DNA of 7,102 bases, from contig NBLI01000182.1 of NCBI GenBank assembly GCA_002084535.1, positions 1 to 7,102 of the forward strand, written 5' to 3'. Shown here one piece after another: positions 5,465 through 7,102 of this stretch. The DNA is from Candidatus Zhuqueibacterota bacterium 4572_119. GTDB lineage: Bacteria > Zhuqueibacterota > Zhuqueibacteria > Thermofontimicrobiales > Thermofontimicrobiaceae. The notes under the pieces were generated by a model. It was not told the DNA's origin. It did not search any database and worked only from the letters and a program-made list of their open reading frames with translations. Position 1 is the first letter of the stretch. The number at the start of each line of letters is the position of its first letter. A program made the translations under genes and the position numbers.

Positions 5465-6381
5465 TAATTATTCAAATTTATACTACCAATTAAGTTGTTA
5501 ATATTTTGTATTTGATTTTTTTCACAATATTTCGCCAATTCAAAAACCAATTTTTCGGTAATTCCGGGATTGATAAAATTCGCTGTTCCAATCTGAACAG
5601 CAGCCGCGCCGGTTATCAAGAATTCAACAACATCATCAACATTCATAATCCCGCCAATACCAATAACCGGGATTTTTACGGCGTTAACAACTTCAAACAC
5701 TTTGGCGAGAGCCACTGGCTTTACTGCCGGACCGGATAAGCCACCTGTAATTGTCGCCAGCTTCGGTTTTTTTGTATGAATATCGACTGCCATGCCGACC
5801 AATGTGTTAATCACTGAAATCGCATCCGCGCCCGCGTTTTCCGCGGCTAAGGCGATTTGACCAATCGATGTAACATTGGGCGTTAATTTAACGATCAAGC
5901 ATTTGTCCGTTACTTTTCTCGCTTCCTTGGTAATTCGGGCTGTGGTTTCCGCGTCAGTGCCGAATGCGATACCACCTTCTTTAACATTTGGACAGGAGAC
6001 ATTTAATTCATAGCCATCAACCCCGCCGGCAGTTTCAATTATTTTTATAACTGCCGCGTATTCATTGATTGTTTTCCCGGCGATATTCACCATTACTTTT
6101 GTTTTCAATGATCGGAGAAATGGCAGCTTTTCCTCAACAAATCTTTCCACACCGACATTTGCCAGACCAATTGAATTTAGTATTCCACAGGATGTCTCCG
6201 CGATTCGGGGACCAGGATTACCAGGTCGCGGTGCAAAGGAAACAGCCTTTGTTACGATTCCGCCTATTTTATTTAAGTCAACAAACCCCGCAAACTCTTC
6301 GCCGCTGCCAAATGTACCGGACGCTGTCAGAATTGGATTAGCAAAAACCACCCCCCCAATTTTCACCGATAAATCAGTCAT
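5464..6381 (-). CDS. pyrD: Dihydroorotate dehydrogenase B (NAD+), catalytic subunit
   Basis: A 305-residue FMN enzyme of the class 1B family that oxidises dihydroorotate to orotate in pyrimidine synthesis; class 1B passes electrons through PyrK to NAD+. Visible blocks are: ILTASGTFGSGEEF (17-30); GGIVTKAVSF (40-49); PRPGNPGPRIAET (51-63); ILNSIGLAN (67-75); ELNVSCPNVKEGG (125-137) with the catalytic-loop Cys130; VKLTPNV (164-170); INTLVGMAVD (191-200); GGLSGPAVKPVAL (213-225); and the phosphate-binding GIGGIMNVDD and GAAAVQIGTA (241-267). The length matches the family. The ATG at 6381 begins MTDLSVKIGG, the family's normal N-terminus; an upstream extension to 6492 is only the shadow of pyrK. 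The start overlaps the pyrK stop by 8 nt (ATGACTGA), with GGAGG a rather long 12 nt upstream, so coupling to pyrK translation is likely. Confidence 0.97.
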   Translation of the reverse strand: MTDLSVKIGGVVFANPILTASGTFGSGEEFAGFVDLNKIGGIVTKAVSFAPRPGNPGPRIAETSCGILNSIGLANVGVERFVEEKLPFLRSLKTKVMVNIAGKTINEYAAVIKIIETAGGVDGYELNVSCPNVKEGGIAFGTDAETTARITKEARKVTDKCLIVKLTPNVTSIGQIALAAENAGADAISVINTLVGMAVDIHTKKPKLATITGGLSGPAVKPVALAKVFEVVNAVKIPVIGIGGIMNVDDVVEFLITGAAAVQIGTANFINPGITEKLVFELAKYCEKNQIQNINNLIGSINLNN

Positions 6382-7102
6382 CAAAAACGATATCCTCCGC
6401 GTTGAAGACTGGACCGTCCGTACAAACATAATAATAAGCCACGTTTTCTCCTGAAGCCAGCACATTACATCCCATGCAAGCGCCAAAACCACAACCCATC
6501 ATTGTTTCCATAGAAACCTGGCACGGAATACTATTATTGCAGGCTATTTCTTTAACTTTTTTTAACATGGGATTGGGTCCACAACTAAAAACAGCCGAAG
6601 AATTTTTATCAAATATTTTTATCTTTTCGAGAAACAACTCAGTAATAAATCCCTGATAACCTAAACTGCCGTCTTCCGTTGAAAAATATTTCTTACAATT
6701 ATCATCGGGCAATAAATCAGAATATGATTTGATCATTTCGGCTGATCGCGCCCCCCAAAAAAGTGTTGTTTTTATTTTTTTTCGATTAAGCTGTTCAGAT
6801 AAAAATTTTAATGGGGCGATTCCCACTCCACCGGCAATAAGTATCGAGTTTTTCAGCGTATCTTTAATTCTGAAAGAATTGCCCAACGGACCTAAAAAGT
6901 CGATTTCTACACCTGGCTCAAATCTGCTTAGAATTTCCGTCCCTTTTCCAAAAACCTGAAACAAAATTTCAAACCAGCCATTTTTTCGATCCGAGGAACT
7001 TATGCTGAACGGACGTCTTAGCAACGGCGCCAAATCATCCGACACTTTAATATTGACGAACTGTCCGGGTGAACTTAAATCCGCGATTCCCTGGTGCTGA
7101 AT
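6374..7102 (-). CDS. pyrK: Dihydroorotate dehydrogenase B, electron transfer subunit (5' end beyond the window)
   Basis: The iron-sulfur/FAD subunit that shuttles electrons from PyrD to NAD+. The frame runs to the right edge; 242 residues are visible, and about 15-25 residues with the start are missing. The GTG at 7045 is not the start, because the conserved SSPGQFVNIKV lies upstream of it. The domains in order are: the FAD-binding LLRRPFSIS with GKGTEIL and GPLGNSF; the NAD-binding AGGVGIAPLKFL; FSCGPNPML; and a [2Fe-2S] cluster motif C-x4-C-x2-C-x14-C in MMGCGFGACMGC and VCTDGPVF. All four ligand cysteines are present. The stop (TGA at 6374) overlaps the pyrD start, matching the usual pyrK-pyrD arrangement in an operon. 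The protein should be cytoplasmic and form a heterotetramer with PyrD, as in Lactococcus. Promoter and regulation lie outside the window. Confidence 0.96.
   Translation of the reverse strand: MQHQGIADLSSPGQFVNIKVSDDLAPLLRRPFSISSSDRKNGWFEILFQVFGKGTEILSRFEPGVEIDFLGPLGNSFRIKDTLKNSILIAGGVGIAPLKFLSEQLNRKKIKTTLFWGARSAEMIKSYSDLLPDDNCKKYFSTEDGSLGYQGFITELFLEKIKIFDKNSSAVFSCGPNPMLKKVKEIACNNSIPCQVSMETMMGCGFGACMGCNVLASGENVAYYYVCTDGPVFNAEDIVFDD

Noticed and set aside
5008..5493. Plus-strand open frames of 161 and 108 codons reading long Phe/Leu runs, like membrane proteins.
   Set aside because: They are the complement of the A-rich Lys-coding linker of rlpA. The hydrophobic runs come from T homopolymers, and they have no ribosome binding site or family motif.
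6382..6492. Upstream extension of pyrD by 37 codons.
   Set aside because: It lies inside pyrK in another frame, has no homology to PyrD N-termini, and the ATG at 6381 begins the normal family sequence.

Overview
The window looks like an ordinary chromosomal housekeeping segment from a bacterium at roughly 40% GC (estimated by eye). No mobile element, CRISPR array, rRNA, tRNA or phage gene was seen. The DUF2851 gene, the PyrD/PyrK pair (class 1B dihydroorotate dehydrogenase) and a CapA-like lipoprotein together suggest a Bacteroidota/Calditrichota-type (FCB group) lineage. That placement is inference, and no single gene here settles it. Unlike typical Bacteroidota, several genes carry good Shine-Dalgarno sequences, two of them in front of TTG starts.

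All genes but one lie on the minus strand, so the natural reading order is right to left. At the right edge, pyrK (5' end cut off) overlaps pyrD by 8 nt. An rlpA-like lipoprotein gene starts 10 nt after pyrD. These three look like one translationally coupled unit. The rlpA frame is broken: the signal peptide and start of the linker are in one frame (5453-5220). The rest of the linker and the double-psi beta-barrel domain are in another (open from about 5311 to 4793). The two frames overlap in an A-rich, lysine-coding tract that contains an A8 run. After a 187-nt gap comes cdsA (CDP-diacylglycerol synthesis, TTG start). A 170-nt gap then holds a good sigma70-type promoter for a small coiled-coil protein of unknown function, which is followed by a terminator-like hairpin. 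The hairpin lies only 23 nt upstream of capA, a CapA-type metallophosphatase, which is followed by a DUF2851 gene. On the plus strand at the left edge is the C-terminal third or so of an M29-type aminopeptidase gene, convergent with the DUF2851 gene across 255 nt with no clear terminator.

Functionally the window combines pyrimidine synthesis (PyrD/PyrK), phospholipid synthesis (CdsA), cell-envelope proteins (RlpA-like, CapA-like) and proteins of unknown role (coiled-coil, DUF2851). I found no evidence of a new multi-gene system. The points most worth a second look are the split rlpA frame with its duplicated DGI[VA]FL[ED] motif, the nuclease-like motif spacing in DUF2851, and the hairpin in the capA leader.
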